The notes below the pieces were generated by a model. It saw nothing but the letters and a program-made list of their open reading frames with translations. It was not told the DNA's origin and searched no databases. From positions 5,815,994 through 5,879,993 of the forward strand of contig CM022667.1 of the NCBI GenBank assembly GCA_012295275.1: a DNA stretch of 64,000 nucleotides, read 5' to 3'. This DNA comes from Chrysomallon squamiferum. Lineage: Eukaryota; Mollusca; Gastropoda; Neomphalida; Peltospiridae. The first letter of the stretch is position 1, and each line of letters opens with the position of its first letter. Below, piece by piece: positions 40,878-51,501 of the stretch. The position numbers and the translations under genes were made by a program.

Positions 40878-42234
40878 GTATGTCACTCTTTATCTTTAAT
40901 AATATAGGTTTACTTTGGGGTAATTTCAATGATAGTCATATGTGAATTTTTAAAAGCATTTTGAAAAATCAGTAAACTAAACAATATTGCTATTGTAAAA
41001 TTGAATTAATAAGATGAAAAATAAAATAAATAACTTTTATCATGGAAAAACAAAAATAAAAATAAATAATATTTTTGCCATAACAGAAAGATTTATCACA
41101 GTCAGTTTAATATGTTTTATTTATGTTCAGTAATGGTTTATTGTTATATTAAACAATGAAGAAAGTGTATGTGTGAGTGTTTGAGTGTGCGTGTGTGCTG
41201 TTGTGTAATATATAATGTAATACAGTAATGTATTTTAATATCTTGTTGTTTGAACATATATTGTATTCTAAAGTAACTAAGTAATGAGTTACAAAGTGAT
41301 ATATTAATATAGTATTTGAAGAAAAGTAAACATTTAATTATAAAATATGCTTATAAACTGTACACATAACATAATTATTTGGTGTACCAAATCAGATATT
41401 GTGTACTGCTGGGACATGCAGTCTGTTAATTAATAAAGTTTTTCAAAATACACTAGAAAAAGACATTTACCTTACTTCTGACCTACCACATTCACAGACA
41501 ATAATTGTTATTAGTGTTTTCACAAGTCCCAAATGTTTAATGCAGATAAAATACAAATAAAGAGAAAAGTCACTATAATTTTATATCCTGAAGTTAATAC
41601 ATGTTGTAATTAACTGATGTTAGTGATGTTTTAAGTATTTCCTATGAGCATTTTGACAATCCATTTCATAAGTACAACAGAATGAATACTTTAGAAACAA
41701 AAATGTGCTTATCAAATAGTATGCCTCTGGTTACAAAGTGGTAACAACAATTTTCCAAATAAATCAGCTCACTGGTGAATATAAAGGGCTGTTTAGCATT
41801 TGTGAAGAAAACAAATCTAAATCACAAATGGGAAACAAGACCATTTTTTTCATGTCTGTTTTAAACCATCTTTTTTAATTATCATCTCAATAAAAAATCA
41901 TACTGAAATTTCTTTCTTTCAGTTACTTTTTCAGAATAGTTAAAATTGTCACTTTACATTTGTTGTTTACATACAGTTGTATTTTCTGCTAGCAGATACA
42001 GAAATTTACTGTCTGTATTATGTTTTAATTGTTAAGCTATTATATGACTTGTTGCTTTTCCCACAATACCATATTGCTGAGGCAGTGTCCAATATAGCTT
42101 ACTGTCATTTAGAAAAGTTTACTTAATTTTGTATTTACAGTGTTTCTCCTGAATGTCTTCCTTTTTTTTTTTCAGTTTTGTGTTTTAAATATCTTTTGTT
42201 GGCATGTGAATAATACGGAACTTATTTTCTACAG

Positions 42235-42540
42235 GTTCACCAAGACTGGATCATCGAGTTTCATTTCAGAACAAATTTGCTGCTGTATAAGGTGGAAATG
42301 TAACTCTACACATTTCTGTGATTGCCAATCCAGTTCCAACATTTACCTGGTATAAACTCACAGATGTAAACAATAAAAGTCTTGGACCTACACAACCTGT
42401 ACTCACTACAAATGTGTCTGCTGTAGGTGAATATAAACTGACAAATGTCAAACAAGAAGATTTTGGAATCTATCAGGTTGTTGTGTCAAATGGAGAATCT
42501 AAAACAGACCTTGTGGAAAAATTAAATCTCACTGAAGAAG
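42235..42540 (+). pseudogene. Copy B exon: cysteine-less Ig with nonsense codon
   Basis: 306 bases, acceptor ctacag ending 42234, donor gtaatt at 42541. Frame from the acceptor reads TTT GCT GCT GTA TAA GGT GGA; the TAA is at 42288-42290. Everything after it matches copies A and C in frame. Because the exon is phase 1-1, skipping it would restore an open protein lacking one Ig domain. Confidence 0.9.
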
Positions 42541-42629
42541 GTAATTACATAATGTTTGGATTTTGTAAAAGCAGAGTAAATATTTTCAATTTTTAAAAAA
42601 AATATTGTCTGGTCAAATGACAAAAAAAA

Positions 42630-42636
42630 AAAAAAA

Positions 42637-42702
<66 letters not shown>
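42630..42702 (+). repeat. AAT microsatellite in copy B intron
   Basis: Poly-A followed by about 22 AAT units in the intron between the third Ig exon and FN3. Confidence 0.95.
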
Positions 42703-42703
<1 letters not shown>

Positions 42704-43069
42704 TAGTAATAGTAAGAAAGTTAAAAATCTGTATAAAATGGGTATGTTTTATGTGTCAGAATGATGTTTGTGTGCATGTGTGTGTCAGTCAATATCATTT
42801 CTGTCTTTTGTGAAACTCTTGTTCATTATTTGCATAAATGATATTTGAGCCTGTGACAGATATTTTTGTAACATTTAACTGTTTTCTTCATGAATTAATC
42901 TGATTTGAAAGTTCAAGATTAAAAAGTTTTATCAGATGAAAAACATGATTTTTCTTTCAGAATTGTAGATATTTAAATATTCATGTATTCAGTTATAGTT
43001 GAGATAAATCCTTTATTTATAATCTTTGAGTATTTTCAACAAACCAGTGATAAAATGTTTAATTCGAAG

Positions 43070-43369
43070 GTCCTCCAACTGTTCCCTCTGATGTGAGAAC
43101 TTGGAGTACTGGTCCACATTCAGTGTCAGTGTCTTGGACAGAAGAATTTAATGGAGGATCACAACAAACATTTCTTGTACAGTATCGAGCAGACACAACA
43201 TCAGAGTGGACAAATCTCACTGAACAGTTTGGTGAAAAAGGTCTTCACACAAATCACACAGCAGAGATTTCTAGTTTACAACCAAACACCAGATATCTGA
43301 TTCGAGTTTTGGCTTTTAACAAATTTGGATTCAAACACTTTACCAAGGAAAAGGAGATATTATTTTGTG
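43070..43369 (+). CDS. Copy B exon: fibronectin type III domain
   Basis: 300 bases, acceptor gaag ending 43069, donor gtaaga at 43370, phase 1-1. Same FN3 as copy A; only the last codons differ (EKEILFCG). Confidence 0.9.
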
Positions 43370-43633
43370 GTAAGAGTCAAAGTTTGAATGGAGCTACTGC
43401 ACTGACTTAATTTCCCTTATTCTTTCAGTACAGTGAAATATTAATTTAATAGGCCTTTTACAGTAAAACTGCAGAAAACATTAATATTAATTATTATAAC
43501 TGTGCGATTGCTAAATGTTATAATAATTGTCAAGTTACTTTAACATACCATGAGGTACAACTAGAAAATATTGTTCAAATTATATATCAATTATTATTAT
43601 TATTATTATTATTATTATTTGTTGAATTTTCAG

Positions 43634-43753
43634 ACTGTACATCAGAAAAGGACAGATTACTGTGGACAGGAATTGGTATTGGTATTGGAATTACACTGCT
43701 TGCAATTTTTCTTATTGGTGCAGTTATTATTTTAATTCACTGGATTAAAACAA
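43634..43753 (+). CDS. Copy B exon: transmembrane segment
   Basis: 120 bases between ttttcag and gtgaat, phase 1-1. The Gly/Ile-rich helix is kept (GIGIGIGITLLAIFLIGAVI) but the juxtamembrane ends diverge from copy A (DCTSEKD before, HWIKT after). Confidence 0.87.
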
Positions 43754-44023
43754 GTGAATATTTTTTTATTTTTTTTTACTTTTTTTGTTTATTTGGTTTT
43801 TATTTTTATTATTATTATTATTAAGGCACTGCTACATTCAAATGAAATGATTTTATTTTTCCTGTTTCTTTGCACATAATTACTTATATATTTTTCTTTA
43901 ATTGATGGTTGTTTCTTATTGTTATTAATATGTTTGTAATTTTATAGTAAATCAGGACTGATAATCTAATTAATGTCATTTCACCTCTTTTACATTTAAT
44001 TTTGATTTTTTATTTTATTTTAG

Positions 44024-44057
44024 AGAAGTGTATAACAGATCACGTTTATACACAAAG
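44024..44057 (+). CDS. Copy B exon: cytoplasmic juxtamembrane exon (34 nt)
   Basis: Between ttttag and gtaatt. It encodes KCITDHVYTQR and is two codons shorter than in A and C, with the frame kept (phase 1 in, phase 2 out). Confidence 0.78.
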
Positions 44058-44336
44058 GTAATTAATATTACATATATTGAGACATCAAAATAAAGATCAA
44101 AGTTAAACTGATATGAAACATACATTGTTTATCAATACATGTTGAGTTCACTTAATACTTATACAAATTTATTGCTATTTAATATTATTATTTTATTAAT
44201 TTATTTTTTAAATCCTTTTATTTATTTTGCTTATTTATTTATCTATTTATTTGTTTATATATTTCTCTTAAAGATGTTATTTTAATATACTCAAAACTAA
44301 AATAATTAAATAATGGGAAAGTTTTGTTTGTTTCAG

Positions 44337-44395
44337 ACAGGTTAACACAGGAGTACAGGAATCTTCTCTCTATGACGATCTTCGGCACAGTCAAA
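44337..44395 (+). CDS. Copy B exon: SLYDDL cytoplasmic exon
   Basis: 59 bases between tttcag and gtcagt. It encodes RQVNTGVQESSLYDDLRHSQ. The tyrosine motif is unchanged from copy A. Confidence 0.82.
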
Positions 44396-44960
44396 GTCAG
44401 TAAAATCTGTTAGTTTTTAGAATAGAAAAAACAAATAAATAAAAATAATAATAAATTATTAAATAACTGAAAGAGAAACATAATCAAAATCAATATAAAT
44501 ACAGTGAGTTGTAGTTTTTATTTTATTTTAATTTTTTTTCTTTCGTTTTTGACTTGCTTATAAAAATATAAAATTTAGCTGAAAACTACAGTTTATAATT
44601 GCTGTTACCAAACCACTCTAAGTCTGCTATTAGGCCACACAGGAAAGACAGACATGATATCAAACTGCTCACTGTAACTATGGTAATAAAATATTTTGTG
44701 ATTCATAGATTATCTCTCTACCATGAATATATAATTATGAACTATAAATGGAATAGGCACAATACAAAATCTTAGTTAATATGATCTGTTATATTTTGAA
44801 AACCATAACTAATCTTTAAATTTCATTCTTTGATCAACACACAGACAGCTATCTTAATTGCTATTTACTCTGTGTGCTGATCTTCCACTACTTCTAATAT
44901 TACTATTATTACTACTACTGTATAAGACATGATGTGCAACTATTACGCATTTGGTTTCAG

Positions 44961-45082
44961 ATACTGAGAGAGATACAGATACTACAAACAATTACTCATC
45001 ACTGGAAGCTAGAAAAGACTCACCATACTCTGTACTCACTGTCTATGACAACTCACAAGTCAGAGACAGCGTTGAAACATAG
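44961..45082 (+). CDS. Copy B last coding exon: ITAM-like tail
   Basis: 122 bases from acceptor tttcag to TAG. YSSL and YSVL keep the seven-residue spacing of copy A (44993-45037), followed by VYDNSQV (YxN). The C-terminal residues differ from copy A, while the tyrosine motifs do not. Confidence 0.85.
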
Positions 45083-45455
45083 ATATATTTGTTTTATTAT
45101 TATTTAATTTTTTTTTTTTTTGTTAAATTTCCGATGTGCTTACATGTTCTTTGAAATAAAGTGTTATATGTACATGAACATTCTTTTATGAAATAATTAA
45201 AAAGTGACAGATAAAGTGTTTATATCCTTCCCATTTTAATTCTGATTTTATTTATTATTATTATTATTATTATTTCCCCAGTCGCACAAGAAGGCTACAG
45301 TTAGTGTTAACTCAAAGTCCATGATGTCCTTGGTTTTTTTGGTTTTTTTTTTTTTTTTTTTTTTTTTATTGTTGTTGTTTTGGTTTGATTTTTTGTTTTC
45401 TTATATATATTTTTTTTATTTGAGTAAAACTTTGTTCCGGAACCTTAGAAAACAT

Positions 45456-45481
45456 TTTTATTTATTTATTTATTTATTTGT

Positions 45482-45528
<47 letters not shown>

Positions 45529-45532
45529 TAAT
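45456..45532 (+). repeat. TTTA microsatellite downstream of copy B
   Basis: About 19 TTTA units, between poly-T tracts. The long open frame over it (45321-45560) is low-complexity and not coding. Confidence 0.95.
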
Positions 45533-45715
45533 TTTTATTTTATTATTATTATTATTATAATTTTTGTATTATTACTTTGTTTTTTGGTACTGACAATTCT
45601 TTACCTTTTCGCGTAAAAATCCTAGATCAAGTATAACTTTCAAAAACAGCAATTTATGCTTTTCTAATGAAGACGGAGATTATTTTGATGATATAAATCT
45701 GATGATATAAATCTA

Positions 45716-46074
45716 CAGTGGTACCTCGACTTACGAGTTTAATTCGTTCCGTGACTGAGCTCGTATCTCAAGTTGCTCGTATATCAAAACAAGTTTCCTT
45801 ACTGAAATTAATTCAAATACCATTAGTCCGTTCCAGCCTCCCACTCTTTTTTTTTCCAACGTATTTTTAAACAATGGACATCATCCGCTTCTCCTCAGCA
45901 CTATCCTTTGCACTCACTTTCTTACGATCATTGATGAGAAAAAAGAAATTTGGCAGAATGCTGCAAAAAAAAAAAAAAAAAAAACACGCAAACACAGCAT
46001 AACAGAGATGCTTCCAGGTCCAGGTAACTCGAAAAACTTATAACTCGGGGCACGCGTAAGTCGAGGTACCGTTG
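45716..46074. mobile_element. Mariner/Tigger-type MITE (359 bp)
   Basis: The terminal inverted repeats are CAGTGGTACCTCGACTTACG at the left and, reading inward from the right end, CAACGGTACCTCGACTTACG. The two arms differ at two of the first 20 positions. TA lies on both sides (45714-45715 and 46075-46076), as in Tc1/mariner target duplication. There is no transposase, so it is non-autonomous. Poly-T and poly-A tracts sit inside. Confidence 0.85.
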
Positions 46075-46284
46075 TATTTTGTTTAGTTCCGTGAATAATA
46101 AAAGTCCCGGGAGGTAGACATATCTAATTGGTTTATGTTCTGCGCTGCAGTTACGAGACGCCTTGGACGCATCTAATTGGTTTGCATGTTCTGCTTTGTG
46201 GTATGAACCGTGTTTGTTTCACCGGCATAGAATGTTGTGTGATATCTGTCATTACACTTCCATTAATTGACTAGGTATCTGTGC

Positions 46285-46315
<31 letters not shown>

Positions 46316-46430
46316 TTTGCTCATATTATGCTCTACCAATTTACTGTTTGGCTCTTTCCCGAGTTTAATTTCTATAAAGTTTTATGTCAAACTGGAAAAC
46401 TATTTCACATTTAACATTAAAGCAGCTGCA

Positions 46431-46691
46431 CAAGTTAGAGTGACTTTTATCAAGACGATAAGAGGCGGACGACATTTGTATTACAACCAGCACAAATTTC
46501 GTGAAATAGAAAGTGTGGAGAGAAAATTTACTGGGTGTATTACGTCGCAATGCAGAGCCTACGTTGTGACTGCGGACAACATGCTCCAGATGGCAGACCA
46601 GATACAGAACAACCACGCGGCGGTGCCATTTATTAAGCATGTTGATGCGTTCAAGGCGAAACTCATGGAACAAGCCAAAATGAAACAACGT
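46431..46691 (+). pseudogene. FLYWCH-type zinc-finger fragment (orphan, transposon-like)
   Basis: Open frame with VTFIKTIRGGRHLYY..HKFRE, then GCITSQCRAYVVT and QNNHAAV. This is the order of a FLYWCH domain: GG, hydrophobic YxxxxF, C-x5-C, then H-type ligands. The tryptophan before the first cysteine is replaced and only one clear His follows. FLYWCH domains often sit in front of MULE transposases, but no transposase follows; the frame runs into a GT repeat and stops at about 46799. The frame extends upstream only through poly-T with no convincing start. Base composition is less A/T-rich than its surroundings. Probable relic of a Mutator-like element or a captured exon. Confidence 0.6.
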
Positions 46692-46766
46692 CAATTCCTA
46701 GGATTTACACCGATGACATTTCCAATCTCAGGAAGAACCATGACGTTGTTCCTGACGGGTTTTTTA

Positions 46767-46769
<3 letters not shown>

Positions 46770-46799
<30 letters not shown>

Positions 46800-47030
46800 C
46801 AATGGAGGCACTGAAGATGAATTCCATTTTGTATCACAATGTTTATTTCATAATAATATCATATTTAAAGAAACATTTGTATACAAGACCATCTACTTTT
46901 AACATATAATTTTTTTTTGTCTTCAGAAAATATAAAAAAACTTCAAAGAATCGTGATAAATATGTAAATAGTAGTAGTGGTAGTAGTAGTAGTAATAGTA
47001 GTAGTAGTAGTAGTAATAGCTGCGGTACAA
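46770..47030 (+). repeat. GT and GTA simple repeats
   Basis: (GT)n at 46770-46798 and (GTA)n with GTG/AAT variants at about 46971-47020. Confidence 0.9.
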
Positions 47031-47037
47031 TATCATC

Positions 47038-50000
47038 TCGTTGTTACCATTTGACTGCGCACACCGTCAACCAGGTAAAGCGGCAATTAATGAGTACCGG
47101 TACATCGACAGATCCTCACTGGTACATTTCAGCTTGTCCCGCTAAGTAGACACAATTTTAAGATCATTTATACAAGTTGTCGACTTCGTGTGCCATAACC
47201 AAATGAACTGAGGACTAAATTCAGTTTGAATTAGAATCATCAAATATAATTAGGCGCTTTACTGTTTTTTAAACTTTTGAGAGAAAACAGTCGTTTACGT
47301 TATTTCTAAGCAGGTGGATGTGAGAATGTTGTGGAGGAAACTAGGAGACGAATGTGCACTAACACAATGAAGAGATCCATGAATAAAAATAAATAAAATA
47401 AGAAGTGAGTCCAGCTGTGCTGCGGGTTACTGTCAATGTCTTTTAACATTAATTTGTTTTTGGCCAACATTTGACTTTATTCTGACAAATAATTACAGGT
47501 TTCATAAAAGATTTTGTTCTGACAGGAAAAATATAAATAATAAATATGAAGAACATGAATCGTAAGATTATTACTTTTTTCTTCTTTTTTTTTGGAAAGT
47601 TGTCACATATTAAAATCAAATGGTTTTATGCGGAAACTGAATAATCCTCAAGAACTAGATAATTCAGTAAAGAAATACCAACTGAAACATACACAGTTTT
47701 GTTAGCATATTGCTGTGTCAGAATAGTTTGGTAAAATAAACTGTACCTTGCAGTCAACCTACCCTGTTTGTCGTTTTAACTGTGTCTTATAACATCTCAT
47801 TTACACAGGTATTTCAGTTTGAATTATAATCATCGTATAAAATTATGCGTTTTACTGTATTTTAAACTTTTGAAAGAAAACAGTTAAAATGGCATTCAGT
47901 TTTATAGCCAATTTTAGTGAGCGCCAAGTGCCGCTGACGAGACTCGAACGTATGGCATCCGTTCGACCGAACGCCGCAGGGGCACAATGTTACCGTTTGG
48001 CCACCGAGACAAACCTAAAAAAAAGCTGCTCAATAACCGAGGGTAATCGGAAGCACGCCGTTCTTTGTCTTTCGTCTTTTGCGCGAGCATCTATTTTCTT
48101 GTATGAAAGCAGACATTTGCAAGTATGTTGTTTAGGATTTTGAATATTCTCTGTCGTATGTACTTCTGAATAGACTCTGCACATAGACAATATTCGGAAA
48201 CGCACTGGCGCAGGAGGACAAAGTGTGTGTCTGTGTGTATGTTTGTGTGTGAATGTGTTTGTGGCTTTACTTTTGTAAAACGATCTGTTATATATGAAAA
48301 ACTGATAATTATTCTTCGAAGATTAAATTGTGTGTGCCAGTGGACTACTTACTTTGTGTTTTCATTTAACCCTTAAACTGAGCAGACCACACAGATTTCT
48401 GTAGAAATCTTGGAAACGTGAAGTATTCTCTGTCTGTCTTTCCGTGACTTTGTTCGACGTCATGTCCTCTCTTTGGTCACTGTCACGACAGTGGATCACC
48501 TGACTCAGCATATGTAAATTTGGCCTAAAATCCAGAAACCACGTTCCCTATCACCTTGGGTCTACCAGACTTTACTGTTTTCTTCAAGAGGTTGGCAGTG
48601 CAGTTGGAGTTACTCCATCTATTGGCAAATTTGAAAAGAAGTCATATTTGATGCAATGCATTTCAACTAGATCAAACAGATGGACTTTTTCCATACGTGT
48701 GAAAATGTCCTAATTGTCGCTGAGAAAAAATAAAAATAAACATAAAAAACAAAAACTGCCTGCTAAGATAATGTGATTGCTAAGTTGAAAACAAACAAAC
48801 ATGATATTTAGAAAGTAAATCATTTAACCTTCAAAATATATTTGTGTCTCACTTATAAGTGTTTTAATGTTAGCTAAGAATAAATTCTATATAATATGTC
48901 AAAGTTATATTTACGTTCAGATGTTTACTAAGTTGTTTACACAGCGTAAGCTGGACAAAGACTGATCAGTTATGAAGCTCAGTGATTCAAAATCAACTAC
49001 AGACAAATATATTTGCAGAAATGGCTAACCTTAGCGGGTTTCCAGATTTATTAAAATACATTTTACGACAGACACAACCGGTACGTAGAACTGTAATAAT
49101 TGTTAGTAATATCAAACATATGCAGTGAAGATGCGGCTTACAACAATCCGCCAAATATTTGACAAAAATGTAGAACGGGGTAGCATTTGACATGTAATAT
49201 TCAAAAGTAATAGAAATAATTACTAGCAATGCTAAATATAGTGTTATTATGACGTATAAAACTGACTTGAAAGAGGAAAAGAAGGAATGTTGTACTAACC
49301 TACAAAAGACAAGTTACAAACACATGTAATAGAATCATGAAAGTCATAATGGAATGTTTAACCGTGAGAAAACCTAAAGAACAAACACAGCTTTGGGTTT
49401 GGCGGATAACGAACTGAAGATCACTTCACCGAGACAATGCGCCGATTCCTGCCGCCTGACCTATTGCCCAGTCGAACTGGTGTTTAGGAAAAACAGATGC
49501 ACTGGAATGTAGAAACGTCTGACCTCCTTCACTTTCACCGAATTAATGAAAAAGTTAATGGGCGAAGTTTTGTCTTTTTCAGGAAGCTGTTATTTTCTTA
49601 CTTCCTACTTTCGCGTAATTACATTACTAGCAAACACCAGATTCTAAATATTAATTTAAGAAAAAAAGAAAAAAACAAAAAAGAAAAGAAAAGTATAATA
49701 ATAATAATAATAATAATAACAACAACAGCAACAACAACAATAAATAAAATGAAAATAATACATTAATAATTAAATAAATGAGTGTATTCCCCCCATGAAA
49801 TCAAATTATACGTGTTTGTGTGTGTGTGTGTGTTTGTGATTTCTCAGTATTTTTCACAAAAACACAAACAAACAAACAAACAAAAAAGTGGCTTTGTAAT
49901 AATCAGATAGCGGGAAAATAGGGACCAATGAGCCACCCCATAAACTTCTGACAGCAAAATGTCAGTGACAATTATCAGTGCAACTACTACTATACGTGTG

Positions 50001-51434
50001 ACCTTCACCCCTATTGTTTAGAGAGCTTTGGAGCAGTCCATCAACAACTTGAGCAATTGTTTTATTTTACAGGAATATACTGCTATGAAATCGATGTTAT
50101 TTGATAGATAGTTTATTACTGGTTTAACTTTTATTCTGCAAAGACTAGAGTGCTGTATCTTGTATAAAAAGAATGCCTAGAAAGAAAGAAAGGAAGACAG
50201 AAGTCTCTTCTCAGCAGAGCTAACGAAAAGCACTGCTCACTACATCTGTGTAATCACACTACCGAAATATAACAATGGGGACTATGAAGTTCAATTTCTC
50301 AGAAAATCTGCCAGGCACTCTATGTCATGTAAATTTATTGAGTCTGTCCAGGAAGAAATAAGCTCAGTTGAGGTAGATTTGATTTTGGGTGTCCTTGGTA
50401 AGCCTTTTGTGCAAACTACCAAAAGACAGAAGGAAATCATACAGTTCAGTGTCAGTTTTGACGGGTTCAATCTTGAATAAGATTCAGCGTTAGTTTAGGA
50501 CTATTGAAACTGCACTGAAACCATGGTCACTGAATCAATTGCACAATATACCCTAGACTGAGGTCAGTGTGTTGAAAATTACTTCATTGTAATATGTGCA
50601 TCTGAGATGAAATTTATGACAGAAATTAAAAAAAATTAAAAATAAGAGAAGATTTACATGTGTTTAACTGTTTGAGATTATCGCCCATAGAACCCTAGCG
50701 GGTGGTTCACTGGTCCCTTACCCTGGGGCCCATGGAGCCACCACGGTTCCTGTTACATAAGTGTCTCCCACAGCGATGTTGTTGAAGGCAACCTGTCAAA
50801 CTCCTTATTGTAATCACGAACAATAATGCCTCTATAAGCGCTTTTAAATCAACAGCTATTGGATGAAATGTCGAATTCTCTTAAAAATGGCTCATAGCTG
50901 CCCGCTTTCCCCTGATATAACCTACAGATTCTTTGCGCTAATAACTGTGATGTAAAATTAATTCGTTGTTAACTTTTGACTTCACGCACCCATGAACTAA
51001 ACAAAAAGGACGATTAATGAGTACCAGGATGTACAATTCATTTCAGGATCATTTATACAAGTGTATACACTTCCCAGGCTATAACCCTTTGTACCTACCC
51101 ACTGCAGAGATAATGCATGGCCTCGTTTTAGTTTTCATGTCACTTTAGTGGAAGTTCGCGGTGAGTTAATCTCTGGTATCAAATGATCGCTAATAATTGC
51201 AGTAAAAAGTCAAAACAAAACAAGAACTGAGACAATATTTATTTACAATAACCACTTAACTTTAGTTCAGATGGAAAATCGGATGTTACTGCACTAACTA
51301 CACTCGGACAGAAGTACACATTCTAACAGCAAACCAGGAAGTGAACTGCAACAAGTGCGTTGTGTTTTCTTGTGAGAACGGGATTTTTATTCTAAAACAT
51401 TATCACTATATACAATTAATAAATTGTGTCGACG
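47038..51434 (+). other. Upstream region of copy C with internal duplications
   Basis: Higher-complexity DNA without a supported gene apart from the SINE. 47038-47200 and 50957-51090 share CGTTGTTA..TTTGAC and GATTAATGAGTACC-type blocks followed by ATCATTTATACAAG. 47215-47290 and 47813-47886 share CAGTTTGAATT..AATCATC and TTTAAACTTTTGA.AGAAAACAG. A GC-richer block lies at 50680-50810. The 450 bases before the copy C start should contain its promoter, but no clear TATA box is visible. Confidence 0.55.
47890..48205 (-). mobile_element. tRNA-derived SINE, second copy
   Basis: On the - strand, A box TGGCCAAACGG at 48003-47993 and B box CGTTCGAGTC at 47950-47941, preceded by the same body as the 22-kb element (TGTGCAGAGTCTATTCAGA near 48180 and AGAACGGCGTGCTTCC near 48065). 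Again the body that normally ends the element lies upstream of the tRNA head, as in the 22-kb copy. No clear tail at the low-coordinate end. Confidence 0.82.
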
Positions 51435-51501
51435 ATGTTTTCGACTGTTGATAAGAAGCTGATTTTTGTGGTTTTCTTCTTGAGCAGTGTCAAGTATTCA
51501 C
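51435..51501 (+). CDS. Copy C exon 1: start codon and signal peptide
   Basis: The ATG has an A at -3. It encodes 22 residues: MFSTVDKK followed by a hydrophobic LIFVVFFLSS core and VKYS, a standard signal peptide. Donor gtaagt at 51502 leaves phase 1, matching the next exon. Confidence 0.85.

Larger units (their letters stand above)
39012..45082 (+). pseudogene. IgSF receptor copy B, with an in-frame stop in the third Ig exon
   Basis: Exons are 39012-39266, 40599-40877, 42235-42540, 43070-43369, 43634-43753, 44024-44057, 44337-44395 and 44961-45082 (TAG 45080-45082). Splice sites are intact and the domain order equals copy A: Ig, Ig, cysteine-less Ig, FN3, TM, ITAM-like tail. The one lesion is TAA at 42288-42290, where A and C read GAA in the VEGG motif. 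Translation would stop after the earlier Ig domains, giving a secreted fragment or mRNA decay. The downstream exons are still clean, so the mutation is either recent, polymorphic, bypassed by skipping this symmetrical exon, or a sequencing error. 5' exons are lost in the gap. AATAAA at 45155 is a good polyadenylation signal. Confidence 0.82.

Noticed and set aside
45321-45560. 79-codon hydrophobic open frame
   Set aside because: It is poly-T and TTTA repeat translated as Phe/Leu/Tyr; low-complexity artefact.
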